Positions 6,343 through 13,453 of a stretch of 42,852 nucleotides of DNA are shown here, piece by piece. The stretch spans positions 1 through 42,852 of the forward strand of contig NZ_JARWRU010001228.1 in assembly GCF_029867845.1 (NCBI RefSeq). Reading direction: 5' to 3'. How positions within the stretch are numbered: the first letter of the stretch is position 1; each line of letters starts with the position of its first letter. The notes under the pieces were generated by a model. It was not told where the DNA came from and searched no databases. It worked only from the letters and a program-made list of their open reading frames with translations. This stretch comes from Nocardia farcinica. Its GTDB lineage: Bacteria; Actinomycetota; Actinomycetes; Mycobacteriales; Mycobacteriaceae. Made by a program: the position numbers and the translations under genes.

Positions 6343-6358
6343 ACATGCTGGCGGTCAA

Positions 6359-7144
6359 TCAGGATGCGGCGGCGTGTCTGTCCTCAACGATTGCCCTCTC
6401 GATCGTGCGCGGATGCAACCCCATCCGCTGCCCGATCTGAACCGGTGCCAAACCCTCCGCCCGCAACTCCGCAACAGTCTCCCGCAACGCAGCAGTCCGC
6501 TCCGCACGAGACGGCACCGTGGTGCGGGACGGCACCGCCATCACCCGCGGATCGTCGATGTCCAACCCCTCCCAATCCAAAGGCGCGGGATGCCCGTCAC
6601 GTTCAGCGAGGTTGCGTGCCAACCGATGCCGGCCTGTCGTGCAGGGGGTGCCGGACAGCTTCTCGTACACGTCGTGGACGGCGGCCCATGTTTCCCATGC
6701 GGTGAACCGGTAGCGGCTGATCCGGTACAGGGCGTCTCGTGCGTACCCCATTTCGTTGGCGATGGCGGGGAAGGTCCAGCCGATCGCTTGCAGGGCGTGC
6801 AGGCGGCGGGCGGCGCCGATGGCGAGGACGATCTGCTGGCGCTGGTTGGGGGTGTGGGTGACGGCCATGATGGCGCGGGCGTGTCGGATGCGGGTGGTTT
6901 CGGATACGCCGAGGTTGATGTTCTGGATGCACGAGTAGTGGACTTGGGCGTCGCGGGCGATGGATGCGAGGGGCAACCCGAAGTCGTCGTGGAGGAGGTG
7001 GACGTGTTCGCGGACGGGGGCGGAGGGGACGTAGCCGGGGAGTCCGGCGAGGGTTGTGCGCATCTCGTATTTGGCGTGTTTGCGGCCTTTCGGTTTGAAG
7101 CTGGTGTGGATGTGTCGGGAGGGGGTGGGGATGGGGTTGGGCAT
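6359..7144 (-). CDS. Multi-helix-turn-helix DNA-binding regulator
   Basis: 261 residues with three helix-turn-helix-like regions: HDDFGLPLASIARDAQVHY near 52-70, LHALQAIGWTFPAIANEMGY near 115-134, and LRAEGLAPVQIGQRMGLHP near 227-245. The first, with the V..APVREHV lead-in and a following TRIRHARAIMAV, matches the DNA-binding proteins common in actinophage early regions. It probably regulates early or middle transcription. The ATG at 7,144 has only a weak ribosome binding site. It follows another helix-turn-helix gene by two bases and is the last gene before leader copy 3. Confidence 0.75.
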   Translation of the reverse strand: MPNPIPTPSRHIHTSFKPKGRKHAKYEMRTTLAGLPGYVPSAPVREHVHLLHDDFGLPLASIARDAQVHYSCIQNINLGVSETTRIRHARAIMAVTHTPNQRQQIVLAIGAARRLHALQAIGWTFPAIANEMGYARDALYRISRYRFTAWETWAAVHDVYEKLSGTPCTTGRHRLARNLAERDGHPAPLDWEGLDIDDPRVMAVPSRTTVPSRAERTAALRETVAELRAEGLAPVQIGQRMGLHPRTIERAIVEDRHAAAS

Positions 7145-7146
7145 GG

Positions 7147-7638
7147 TTAGGCGGAGTCTCCGAGTTCGAACAGGGGCAGGGTGGTGTCAGTTACGCGGGG
7201 CCGGCGAGTTGGCCCGGTGGGGTGGAGTACGTACACGGTGGGCGGGCATTGGATGCGGCGTGCTGCTGCGAGTTGGTCGATGAGTTGGCCGCGGGATTCC
7301 TTCAACCGTTCGACTTCGGCGAGGACGCGGGCGTGTTCTTGGGGGGTGATTCCTGCGGGGCGGGTGGAGATGCGGGCGGTGCGGGCTTCATCGACGAGGA
7401 GTTTCGTGGTGAGCACGGCGACGGGTTCGCACCTGACCATCTGCACGGTGCGGCGGGAGCAGCGCAGCCATGCGGCGATGGTGTCGGTGGTGATTCCGCG
7501 GTGGGTGAGTTGCGCGATCAGCCAGGCCCGGTCGTGTTGGGAGAGCTGTTCGTGGTGGACCCGCCCCGCTATCGCGGCCTCGATGAGGTTGGCGTCGGGC
7601 TCCCACTTCGGTTGATGCATGGGGACGACAGAGGACAC
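7147..7638 (-). CDS. Helix-turn-helix DNA-binding protein
   Basis: 163 residues. The GTG at 7,638 is chosen because GGAGGTG lies six bases upstream; an ATG six codons in is the alternative. Residues about 38-70 (IAQLTHRGITTDTIAAWLR followed by CSRRTVQMV) form a classic helix-turn-helix. After it a helix HARVLAEVERLKESRGQLIDQLAAARR is likely to make a coiled-coil dimer interface. This looks like a small phage transcription factor and is paired with the next regulator downstream. Targets unknown. Confidence 0.7.
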   Translation of the reverse strand: MSSVVPMHQPKWEPDANLIEAAIAGRVHHEQLSQHDRAWLIAQLTHRGITTDTIAAWLRCSRRTVQMVRCEPVAVLTTKLLVDEARTARISTRPAGITPQEHARVLAEVERLKESRGQLIDQLAAARRIQCPPTVYVLHPTGPTRRPRVTDTTLPLFELGDSA

Positions 7639-7642
7639 GGCT

Positions 7643-8116
7643 TCACCTCCGGGGGTAGATGCGGCGGAACGGGATACGGGCGGCGGCGGCAAGTCCGAGG
7701 CACCCCCACGTGCCGGGGGAGTCGGCGCGGTTCGGGGTGAGCGGGAAGGCGAGGAGCAGTTCGGCACCGGACCGCACCATTTCGGCGTTGCGGCGTGGTC
7801 CGGCGTCGGGGCAGTACCAGGTGCCGTCCCGGCGTTGTCGTCGCGGGCGTTTGCATTCGACGGTGCACGGCCCTGCCCAGTCGGCGGGGTGGGGTTCGGC
7901 GAGCACGGTGGGGCCGGGCATGTCCTGGCGGGCGTGCACCCATTGGGCGGCAGCCTCGTCCGCGCCCCGTCCACAGTCGCCGTGCACCACCGTCAATGTG
8001 TCGCCGGGGTACAGGAGGTCGGCGACCGCGTCGAGTTCATCCCACACCTGGGCAGGGTCGGGCCAGTCCCGGCTACCGGTGACGATGACCCGGCGACGGA
8101 TGGGGATTCCGGTCAT
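7643..8116 (-). CDS. SLOG-domain protein (DUF2493, YspA-like)
   Basis: 157 residues. It opens with RVIVTGSRDW, followed by VVHGDCGRGADEAAAQW near 44-60, EPHPADW near 74-80 and GPRRNAEMV near 106-114. These are the nucleotide-binding loops of the DprA/Rossmann-like SLOG family, which binds nucleotides or their derivatives. In phages such proteins may sense or process nucleotide signals, but the ligand is unknown. The length is normal. ATG at 8,116 overlaps the preceding stop. Confidence 0.85.
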   Translation of the reverse strand: MTGIPIRRRVIVTGSRDWPDPAQVWDELDAVADLLYPGDTLTVVHGDCGRGADEAAAQWVHARQDMPGPTVLAEPHPADWAGPCTVECKRPRRQRRDGTWYCPDAGPRRNAEMVRSGAELLLAFPLTPNRADSPGTWGCLGLAAAARIPFRRIYPRR

Positions 8117-8349
8117 CGGGGTTCACCTCCGGGCGGCGGGACGATCGCGGCGGGGGCAGCGGTCATCGGCTTGTGTCGGGACTTCGGGTCGGAGTCGTTG
8201 GTGAACAGCGTCCCCATCCGCAGGTGGGGTTTGTGGACGAGGCAGGGGACGGGGGCTTCCGCGTCGGGGCGGTGAAGCCATCCCGTGCCCCGGCACCAGG
8301 TGCGGCACGCCTCCAGTTCGGCGGAGGTGGGGGTGTCCGGGGCGCTCAC
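8113..8349 (-). CDS. Small phage protein, function unknown
   Basis: 78 residues from a GTG at 8,349 overlapping the stop of the replication gene. The N-terminal half, CRTWCRGTGWLHRPDAEAPVPCLVHKPH, has three Cys and two His in a pattern that may hold zinc; the rest is Pro and Ala rich. It lies between the replication protein and the SLOG gene. No family recognised. Confidence 0.6.
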   Translation of the reverse strand: MSAPDTPTSAELEACRTWCRGTGWLHRPDAEAPVPCLVHKPHLRMGTLFTNDSDPKSRHKPMTAAPAAIVPPPGGEPR

Positions 8350-9458
8350 GCCGTCACCCCCAGCACAGGAGCGGGGGCGGGGAGGGTGAGGTCGGCGGGG
8401 CGGCGGCGCTCCCTCCAGCGAGGCATCGAGTAGCGGCGGGGCTTGGCGGACAGTTCAGCGCGGACCGTGGCTACAGCAGCGCGGCGGACGCGATGGTCCC
8501 GGTGATCACAGGTCGAACCGTCGCGGCGGCCCAGGTCGTCGCACAGGGTGCAGGCGTCGATAGCGGCCAACGCCCGTTCCTGCTCCTCGGCAGCCTGTTC
8601 GGCAGCCCGTTCCCGCTCAGCCTCTACACGTTCGGCAGCGGCCTTCTCAGCCTGTGCCGTGTCCCAAGCGATCCTGTTGCGTCGATGCCATCCGCACGCC
8701 CCGCACGCATCCGGTGTGCCATTGGGATGAGTGGGGCAAGTGGAGGGGGGAGGAGTGTCCCCGCCCGCTACCGCAGGCTCGATGCTCGGCGCGACCGGCC
8801 CTCTAGATACCCCCTCCTCTAGATAGCTCTGGATCAACTGCCCGATCGGGTCGTCACTTTTGACGAGGGGGTCCGGGGTTTCTCCGCTGGTAGATGCATC
8901 CCCCCCGGTGGCCGAACCCGTGTCGCCGGGTACCCGTTCGGGGGCCGGGGGGCTCGTCATTCCTGACGATGGGGCCTCGTCATTTTTAACGAGGGGGGTC
9001 GACACGTTTCCGCTGGTCAACACCTTCTCCAATGGTGCCCACAACAGGAGGTAGTCGTTGCTCGAGCGGCCACCGTCCTCCCGCCAGCGGGGCCGCGACA
9101 CCAGGGCACCGAGCCGCCGCAACTCCCGCAGACCCCGGTCCACAGCAGAAGGGGACATGCCGATCAACTCCGCGATCGTCTTCCGCTTCGGGAACCCCGA
9201 ACGGGTCTTACGGTTCATCAGGCGGGCGATCGCATCCCACACCTTCACCGCCACACGGGACGCGCCGGCATCGAGGAGCCAGTGCGGGATCTGGGTGAAG
9301 CGGGTACCAGCGGGACGCTTGGCAGCGGTCTCCCACAGTTCGTCAGGAAGGGTCGGCAGAGGAGCCTTGTCGTTCATGGATGTCTCCGTGTCCGGGTCGA
9401 TCCCGGTGTCGTGACGGCTGAATCCGTCGGTCAATTGAGAAGGGTGGAGGCTGGTCAT
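8346..9458 (-). CDS. Probable replication initiator with winged helix-turn-helix domain
   Basis: 370 residues. The N-terminal half has FTQIPHWLLDAGASRVAVKVW followed by GFPKRKTIAELIGMSPSAVDR and LRELRRLGALVSRPR, the winged helix of phage and plasmid initiators that melt the origin and load the helicase. A Ser/Thr/Pro-rich linker (about 145-245) is followed by a CPTHP...CGACGWH zinc-finger-like part, an Ala/Glu-rich coiled coil, and CTLCDDLGRRDGSTCDHRDHR. The ATG at 9,458 follows GGGGGTAGGG; a second ATG at 9,377 is possible. The linker-encoding DNA carries three palindromic repeats that could be the origin. No helicase or polymerase gene is in the window, so it probably uses host enzymes. Confidence 0.75.
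   Translation of the reverse strand: MTSLHPSQLTDGFSRHDTGIDPDTETSMNDKAPLPTLPDELWETAAKRPAGTRFTQIPHWLLDAGASRVAVKVWDAIARLMNRKTRSGFPKRKTIAELIGMSPSAVDRGLRELRRLGALVSRPRWREDGGRSSNDYLLLWAPLEKVLTSGNVSTPLVKNDEAPSSGMTSPPAPERVPGDTGSATGGDASTSGETPDPLVKSDDPIGQLIQSYLEEGVSRGPVAPSIEPAVAGGDTPPPSTCPTHPNGTPDACGACGWHRRNRIAWDTAQAEKAAAERVEAERERAAEQAAEEQERALAAIDACTLCDDLGRRDGSTCDHRDHRVRRAAVATVRAELSAKPRRYSMPRWRERRRPADLTLPAPAPVLGVTA
8801..8992. repeat. Palindromic repeats inside the replication gene, candidate origin
   Basis: Three 16-base palindromes lie in the linker region of the initiator gene: TCGTCACTTTTGACGA at 8,851-8,866, TCGTCATTCCTGACGA at 8,954-8,969 and TCGTCATTTTTAACGA at 8,977-8,992. Each has TCGTCA/TGACGA-type arms and a four-base centre, and all are followed by G-rich DNA. 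A direct repeat CTCTAGATA occurs at 8,801-8,809 and 8,817-8,825. Origins with iterons inside the initiator gene are known from lambda. That these act as an origin is inference. Confidence 0.45.
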
Positions 9459-9463
9459 CGACC

Positions 9464-9670
9464 CTACCCCCATCCGTCGGGATCGCTGCATTCACAGCTC
9501 TCGTGTCCGGCGTACTTGCAGGGCGAACACCAATCCACACCACTGATCCGATACTCGGCGAGGTCACCGCAATGGCAGCGAGCCCACGGCAGCGCAGTGG
9601 CTGGGTATCGGCGCCGCACCGACGGCCGCAGATCCGGCAGGCGGCGGACGATCGTGAGCAGATCCCTCAC
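9464..9670 (-). CDS. Zinc-ribbon-like small protein
   Basis: 68 residues from a GTG at 9,670 that overlaps the preceding stop. The C-terminal half has CHCGDLAEYRISGVDWCSPC and CECSD, with pairs of Cys spaced for zinc binding; the N-terminus is basic and Arg-rich. It is located directly before the replication initiator, so an auxiliary role in replication or transcription is possible, but not shown. Confidence 0.6.
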   Translation of the reverse strand: MRDLLTIVRRLPDLRPSVRRRYPATALPWARCHCGDLAEYRISGVDWCSPCKYAGHESCECSDPDGWG

Positions 9671-9981
9671 AGCTCCACCTCCACTGGCTCGATAGCGGCA
9701 CGGTGGAACGCCTCGATCGCGTCCTGTGCCGCTATGCAGTAGTGGTCGGTGCTGTCGATGTCGAGCCGCTTCCACTTCGGCAGGTCAGGGTCCGCGACAC
9801 GGAGGCGTTTGTACATCGCCTTCGCTGCGGCCACAACGACCGGACTCCAATGCTGCCCCACGCTGGCGCGCTGCTGCCCGCGGCGGCTCGTCGGCCCCTC
9901 GCACACGCACACACAGTCCCGATTGGTGATGTACCTGCACCGCGCGTGGTCGCCATCCATGCACGGAATACAGGTGCTCAT
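9667..9981 (-). CDS. Cys-rich phage protein, function unknown
   Basis: 104 residues. It begins MSTCIPCMDGDHARCRY and continues CVCVCEG, a dense Cys/His cluster likely to bind metal, then has a helical domain with HWSPVVVAAAKAMYKRL and DSTDHYCIAAQDAIEAFHRA. The ATG at 9,981 overlaps the upstream stop as ATGA. No known domain recognised; position suggests an early gene near the replication module. Confidence 0.6.
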   Translation of the reverse strand: MSTCIPCMDGDHARCRYITNRDCVCVCEGPTSRRGQQRASVGQHWSPVVVAAAKAMYKRLRVADPDLPKWKRLDIDSTDHYCIAAQDAIEAFHRAAIEPVEVEL

Positions 9982-10202
9982 GCCGCACCCCCAGCCGTCA
10001 GTTCGGTGCCGTCCTTGAACACGCGCAATGACCGGCCCGTCCCGGACACGTACACAGTGATCTCCTGACCGGCAGCGGTCTCGATCCGCAGCACCACCCG
10101 CCGATCAATGACGGCGGTACGGGCGACTTCCACCGGACCCCACACGAACCCGTGGTCGGTGTCCTCGAGGGCAAGCACGGGAGCCTTACCGTCGTCCCTC
10201 AT
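9978..10202 (-). CDS. Small beta-rich phage protein, function unknown
   Basis: 74 residues from an ATG at 10,202 overlapping the previous stop. It is rich in short strands (RTAVIDRRVVLRIETAAGQ, ITVYVSGTGRSLRVF), suggesting a small beta barrel. No motif points to a function. Its stop overlaps the start of the Cys-rich gene. Confidence 0.55.
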   Translation of the reverse strand: MRDDGKAPVLALEDTDHGFVWGPVEVARTAVIDRRVVLRIETAAGQEITVYVSGTGRSLRVFKDGTELTAGGAA

Positions 10203-10339
10203 GCCGCACCGCCCGTCCGGTTGTAGACCGTGCACGTGTCGTCGCACGGCTGCTCGGCGGTGTGGGAGTGCAAGCCGACTACGGGCCATGCATCGAGGAC
10301 AGGAGTGTGTGCCTCCAACAACAGGGCGTCCCGGATCAT
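10199..10339 (-). CDS. 46-residue phage microprotein
   Basis: ATG at 10,339 overlaps the upstream stop as ATGA, and its stop overlaps the next ATG. The peptide begins MIRDALLLEAHTPVLDAWP and ends with CDDTCTVYNRTGGAA. Only coupling and similar codon use support it. No family recognised. Confidence 0.5.
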   Translation of the reverse strand: MIRDALLLEAHTPVLDAWPVVGLHSHTAEQPCDDTCTVYNRTGGAA

Positions 10340-10761
10340 GGCTTCACCGCCCGCAGCTTCGGCGGGAACAGCTTCACGGTCACCGACTGCGGTGGCGTGA
10401 TGGTGATTTCGTAGGTGCCGCGATCCTCGCCGGGGTCGGCGGTCCGGTCTCCCGTGATGACGTACGACTCGTCGTCTTTGGCCGGGTCCGGGTGCCAGAG
10501 GTGATCGAAGATGTGGCCGCGCTCGATCTCCACGCGCGTCCTGACCTCGCGGCCATCGGAGTAGCGACCCCACTGTTCGACCAGCGGGCCGAGCACTTCC
10601 TTCACCTCGTCGCGCATGGCGTCGATCGCTGCGAGTTCGTCGTGCTCGTCGCTGCAAATGCCGCGCCCGCTGAGGCTGTCCAGAGTCCAGCTCACGGTGT
10701 CCGTGACGCGATAGGCCATGTACTTCAACGCATCGAGGCTGGTGTAGTTCGGGGTGCTCAT
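10336..10761 (-). CDS. Hypothetical phage protein, 141 residues
   Basis: No domain recognised. The first 60 residues are helical and acidic (YMAYRVTDTVSWTLDSL, DEHDELAAIDAMRDEVKEVL); the second part is mixed with a final beta strand rich in Thr, Val and Ile. ATG at 10,761 overlaps the stop of the antirepressor gene as ATGA. It reads as part of the early operon that starts with the antirepressor. Confidence 0.6.
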   Translation of the reverse strand: MSTPNYTSLDALKYMAYRVTDTVSWTLDSLSGRGICSDEHDELAAIDAMRDEVKEVLGPLVEQWGRYSDGREVRTRVEIERGHIFDHLWHPDPAKDDESYVITGDRTADPGEDRGTYEITITPPQSVTVKLFPPKLRAVKP

Positions 10762-11591
10762 GCCGCACGCTCACGAGTGATCAGGCGGGCGATGGCCTCA
10801 GCGCCAGCAGGGGTGACCTTCAGGGTGTGCATGACCTCACCCCGGAAACGGGGGGCCTCATGCACTTCGACGGGCCGGAAGTATGGACGCTTGTGGGCGT
10901 ACGCCGAGTAGCGGCGGCGCGTCTCCTTGCATTGCTTGGTGTCGGACCAGCGGGTCTCGGTCTCGAAGTAGATCCAGCCCTTGTCCACGAGCAGGTCCCG
11001 CAGCCAGTCCTCGCCCACATCGTTGGCGGCGGCGACTGTTCGGAGCTTCAACAGGTCGGCGTCGGCCACGTACTGCTCGACATAGTTGACCTTCGATGCA
11101 TCCTCGGCGATCTTCGCGGTGAGCGCCTGGTTCGTCGCGGTCAGTGAGCGAACCCTCCCGTCGAGGATCGCGACGGCACTACGAATGATCTCGTCTTCGG
11201 ACAGAGCGGGCCGCTCGGCGTCGAGCAGCATGTCCCGCACCTGGCGGGCGACGGGCGAATCCCGCAGCAGCATGCCGACTCGGAGGACAGCGCGCCGGGG
11301 GAAGACGGCGATCCTGCTGGCAGAGGAGGTGAGTTGCTTCGGGTAACTCGCCTCGAATGCGGATCGGGTGACGACCCGGTAGCCGTCGCTCTCCAGTTCG
11401 TCCCGGTTGTCGAGCACCAGCGCCCGGATGGTTCCGGCGTTCACCTCATAGAACTCGGCGACCGATTCGGTGAGGACGTGGAAGTCGTCGGGCAGCATGC
11501 GCAGCACGCCCACCTTGTCGAGTACGTCGGTGCGGTCGGCCAGGGCGTCGCGGTCAGCGCGAGCGTGGGCGAGAGTGAGATCGGTACTCAT
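10758..11591 (-). CDS. Phage antirepressor with C-terminal KilAC domain
   Basis: 277 residues. The C-terminal part from about residue 165 matches the KilAC DNA-binding domain of phage antirepressors: KVNYVEQYVADADLLKL, TVAAANDVGEDWLRDLL, then WIYFETETRW, YRRYSAY-like and HTLKVTPAGAEAIARLI elements. The N-terminal half has a separate helix-turn-helix-like domain (FYEVNAGTIRALVLDNRDEL) and PRRAVLRVGMLLRDSPVARQV. Such proteins oppose the repressor or regulate early genes. It is the first gene after the promoter-bearing gap at 11,592-11,877. ATG at 11,591. Confidence 0.8.
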   Translation of the reverse strand: MSTDLTLAHARADRDALADRTDVLDKVGVLRMLPDDFHVLTESVAEFYEVNAGTIRALVLDNRDELESDGYRVVTRSAFEASYPKQLTSSASRIAVFPRRAVLRVGMLLRDSPVARQVRDMLLDAERPALSEDEIIRSAVAILDGRVRSLTATNQALTAKIAEDASKVNYVEQYVADADLLKLRTVAAANDVGEDWLRDLLVDKGWIYFETETRWSDTKQCKETRRRYSAYAHKRPYFRPVEVHEAPRFRGEVMHTLKVTPAGAEAIARLITRERAA

Positions 11592-11711
11592 GCTGCACCG
11601 CCGATGGCGGGAGCGGCGGCACAGTTATGCCGGACCGTAACGAGTAATAATCCTTTATAGGCTGTAGCATGCACTACTAGCCCCTTTCTGTCCGAGAAAC
11701 AAAGGGGGTTA
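11592..11711 (-). promoter_or_regulatory. Probable promoter region of the antirepressor operon
   Basis: AT-rich compared with its surroundings. On the minus strand CCTATAAAGGATTATTACTCG contains TATAAA and TATTAC as possible -10 boxes about 50 bases before the antirepressor start. The 11-base string CGAGTAATAAT (plus strand, 11,640-11,650) recurs exactly in the operator before the XRE-ImmA module near 19,128. A CCCCTTTCTGT/ACAAAGGGG hairpin lies at about 11,681-11,706. Confidence 0.45.
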
Positions 11712-11770
11712 GGCCCTGGGATCGCGGAACGAGTTGGTCTTCCACCACCGACTCGAACCCACCTGGGGCC
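11712..11770 (+). ncRNA. Possible structured RNA in the gap before the antirepressor
   Basis: Two nested inverted repeats: GGCCC at 11,712-11,716 with GGGCC at 11,766-11,770, and GAGTTGGT at 11,731-11,738 with ACCGACTC at 11,747-11,754 (one G-U pair). The stretch codes for nothing on either strand. Strand is uncertain because the pairing works both ways. It could also be a DNA operator. Confidence 0.3.
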
Positions 11771-11840
11771 GTCTTTCATCATACCTGATCTTGACGCTTG
11801 AACCGTGTTCGCCCTCAGCGGAATCCGCAGGTCAACCCGC

Positions 11841-11875
11841 ATAAAAGCGGGGGCCGCAACAACACCGGCCCCCGC
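11841..11875 (-). terminator. Intrinsic terminator after the DNA methyltransferase gene
   Basis: GCGGGGGCCG at 11,847-11,856 pairs perfectly with CGGCCCCCGC at 11,866-11,875. On the minus strand the stem is followed by TTTTAT, giving a standard intrinsic terminator three bases beyond the methyltransferase stop. It separates the recombination-methylation operon from the antirepressor operon. Confidence 0.8.
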
Positions 11876-11877
11876 CC

Positions 11878-12831
11878 TCACGCCACACCACCTAGTCGCT
11901 GCGCCACCCGCCGAGCGAGGAACGTAGCCACAGGCACAGCCACCGCGTTGCCAACCATCTTCCGCACCTGATCCGATGTCCCCACCCACTGATACGAATC
12001 CGGGAACCCCTGCGCCCTCGCCCGCTCCCGATTCGTCAGCATCCGATAGAACACACCCTCACCCGTCACCGTCGCGACCGCGTGATGATTCCCGCCGGCA
12101 GTGACGGTCGCCAACGGATGCCGATCCGCCCTCCGCGGCTTCGCATTCCTCCGATACATCACCAGATGCGGCACACCCTCATCAGTGATCTGGTCGATCT
12201 GCGGGGACACATACAGGCGCCGCGTCATCAACTGCCCCCGATCAGGATCGAGCAGCGACGACGCCACAGGGACCGGGCCAGCAGGGACAGTCAGGTCCAC
12301 CCCACCTTCACGGGTGAACACCCCGAACCACCGCTTCCGGGTTTGCGCCACCCCACCCGGCACCTTCGCCGCATCGAGGATCACGGACTGACACCGATAC
12401 CCCAACGCAGCCAGGCCATCCAGCCACCAACCGAACAACGACCAGCGAGTGAACTCGGGAACGTTCTCCACGATGATCACCTCATAGCCGTGGACTTCGG
12501 CAGCAGCGATCACCGCGAACGCTGTCGCCCGATCGATCGCGCCAGCATCCGCACGCAACCGCTCCAGCTCGGCGGGCGGCTGCTTCCGCCCCCCAGCCCG
12601 GCTGTGCCAGACGCACGAGGGAGAGGCCCACAAACCGGTGGTGCGGGGGAACGTACGGAAATCAGTCTCCGACAAGTTCGCCAACACATGCTCGGTCTCG
12701 GGGTGGTTCTTCTGATGAGTGGCGACCGCAATATCCCAATGATTCGCGCAGATCTCCACACGATGCCCGGCCTGCCGCAACCCCTCGGAGGAGCCGCCAC
12801 CACCAGCGAACAGATCAGTCCACGTGATCAC
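11878..12831 (-). CDS. DNA (cytosine-5-)-methyltransferase
   Basis: 317 residues; transfers a methyl group from S-adenosylmethionine to C5 of cytosine in DNA. Motif I is DLFAGGGGSSEGLRQAG near the N-terminus, motif IV is SPSCVWHS with the catalytic Cys (PSC in place of the common PCQ), motif VI is ENVPEF, motif VIII QTRKRWFG, and motifs IX-X LTNRERARAQGFPDSY and VGNAVAVPVA. All parts are present, so it is probably active. No restriction enzyme partner is seen; in phages it is likely to protect against host restriction. GTG at 12,831 overlaps the upstream stop and a terminator follows. Confidence 0.93.
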   Translation of the reverse strand: MITWTDLFAGGGGSSEGLRQAGHRVEICANHWDIAVATHQKNHPETEHVLANLSETDFRTFPRTTGLWASPSCVWHSRAGGRKQPPAELERLRADAGAIDRATAFAVIAAAEVHGYEVIIVENVPEFTRWSLFGWWLDGLAALGYRCQSVILDAAKVPGGVAQTRKRWFGVFTREGGVDLTVPAGPVPVASSLLDPDRGQLMTRRLYVSPQIDQITDEGVPHLVMYRRNAKPRRADRHPLATVTAGGNHHAVATVTGEGVFYRMLTNRERARAQGFPDSYQWVGTSDQVRKMVGNAVAVPVATFLARRVAQRLGGVA

Positions 12832-13067
12832 GCCGCACCTCGCCAGCCGCGATGTTCGCTCACATGCTCGAAGTAGTCCTGTTTCATGCCGCACTGGCGA
12901 CAAGTCATCACACCCGTGATGGCGTGGACATGGGGCAGATGCTCGGGGTAGCGGTATAGGGCCACTTCGGTGGTGAAGAAGATGCCGTCACAGGTGGGAC
13001 TCAGGCAGACGAACGTGTACTTCTTGCCGAACAGTCGCCACCACAACTTGGTCACGCGATGGATCAC
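12828..13067 (-). CDS. Small zinc-finger-like protein, function unknown
   Basis: 79 residues. Two CxxC-type pairs (CLSPTCDG and CRQCGMKQDYFEH) with nearby His residues suggest a metal-binding fold. ATG at 13,067 overlaps the stop of the HNH gene as ATGA, and its stop overlaps the methyltransferase GTG. No family recognised; it lies between HNH endonuclease and methyltransferase genes, but a functional link is not shown. Confidence 0.6.
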   Translation of the reverse strand: MIHRVTKLWWRLFGKKYTFVCLSPTCDGIFFTTEVALYRYPEHLPHVHAITGVMTCRQCGMKQDYFEHVSEHRGWRGAA

Positions 13068-13453
13068 GCCACACCCCCAAGCGGTGCGGGTAGCTCATGC
13101 ACTTGCCCGTCGTCATCGAGCAACACCAACCGGCCCAACCTCAACACTGGGGTAGCGGTGGACTGTTCGCCGTGCCGCAACCAATACCCGGCCTCATGCG
13201 CGGCCGACGGGTTCGCCTCCGCCCAACCATGGCATCCGCGAACACCATCACCACACAACGCGAGCAGGTTCGACGCATCCCAGCGCCCACCCTGCGACCG
13301 CTTCCGCCTGTGATGCACAGTCGTCCCGAACTGCCCACACCGTTCACACCTGCCACCGGAACGAGTCGCCACGATCTCCCGACCGTGTTCCTCAGCGCCA
13401 GCAGTGGATGGGCGTTTGCGGGGCGCCGGCTTCGGCCACGCCTGCCGCATCAC
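13064..13453 (-). CDS. HNH endonuclease-like protein
   Basis: 129 residues. CERCG near 36-40, VHHRRKRSQGG near 46-56, NLLALCGDGVRGCHGWAEAN near 62-81: the HNH core with zinc-binding Cys pairs and the double His. Phage proteins of this form nick or cut DNA and often act in recombination or packaging. Here it directly follows the ERF annealing gene, so a role in phage recombination is likely. GTG at 13,453 overlaps the ERF stop. The C-terminal 40 residues are an unassigned beta-rich tail. Confidence 0.8.
   Translation of the reverse strand: MMRQAWPKPAPRKRPSTAGAEEHGREIVATRSGGRCERCGQFGTTVHHRRKRSQGGRWDASNLLALCGDGVRGCHGWAEANPSAAHEAGYWLRHGEQSTATPVLRLGRLVLLDDDGQVHELPAPLGGVA

Noticed and set aside
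11731-11770. Possible tRNA because GGTTCGAGTC occurs on the minus strand
   Set aside because: No acceptor, D or anticodon arm can be built around it; the bases belong to a simpler inverted repeat.
12082-12876. 264-codon plus-strand frame over the methyltransferase
   Set aside because: Antisense to a gene with all C5-methyltransferase motifs; no independent support.
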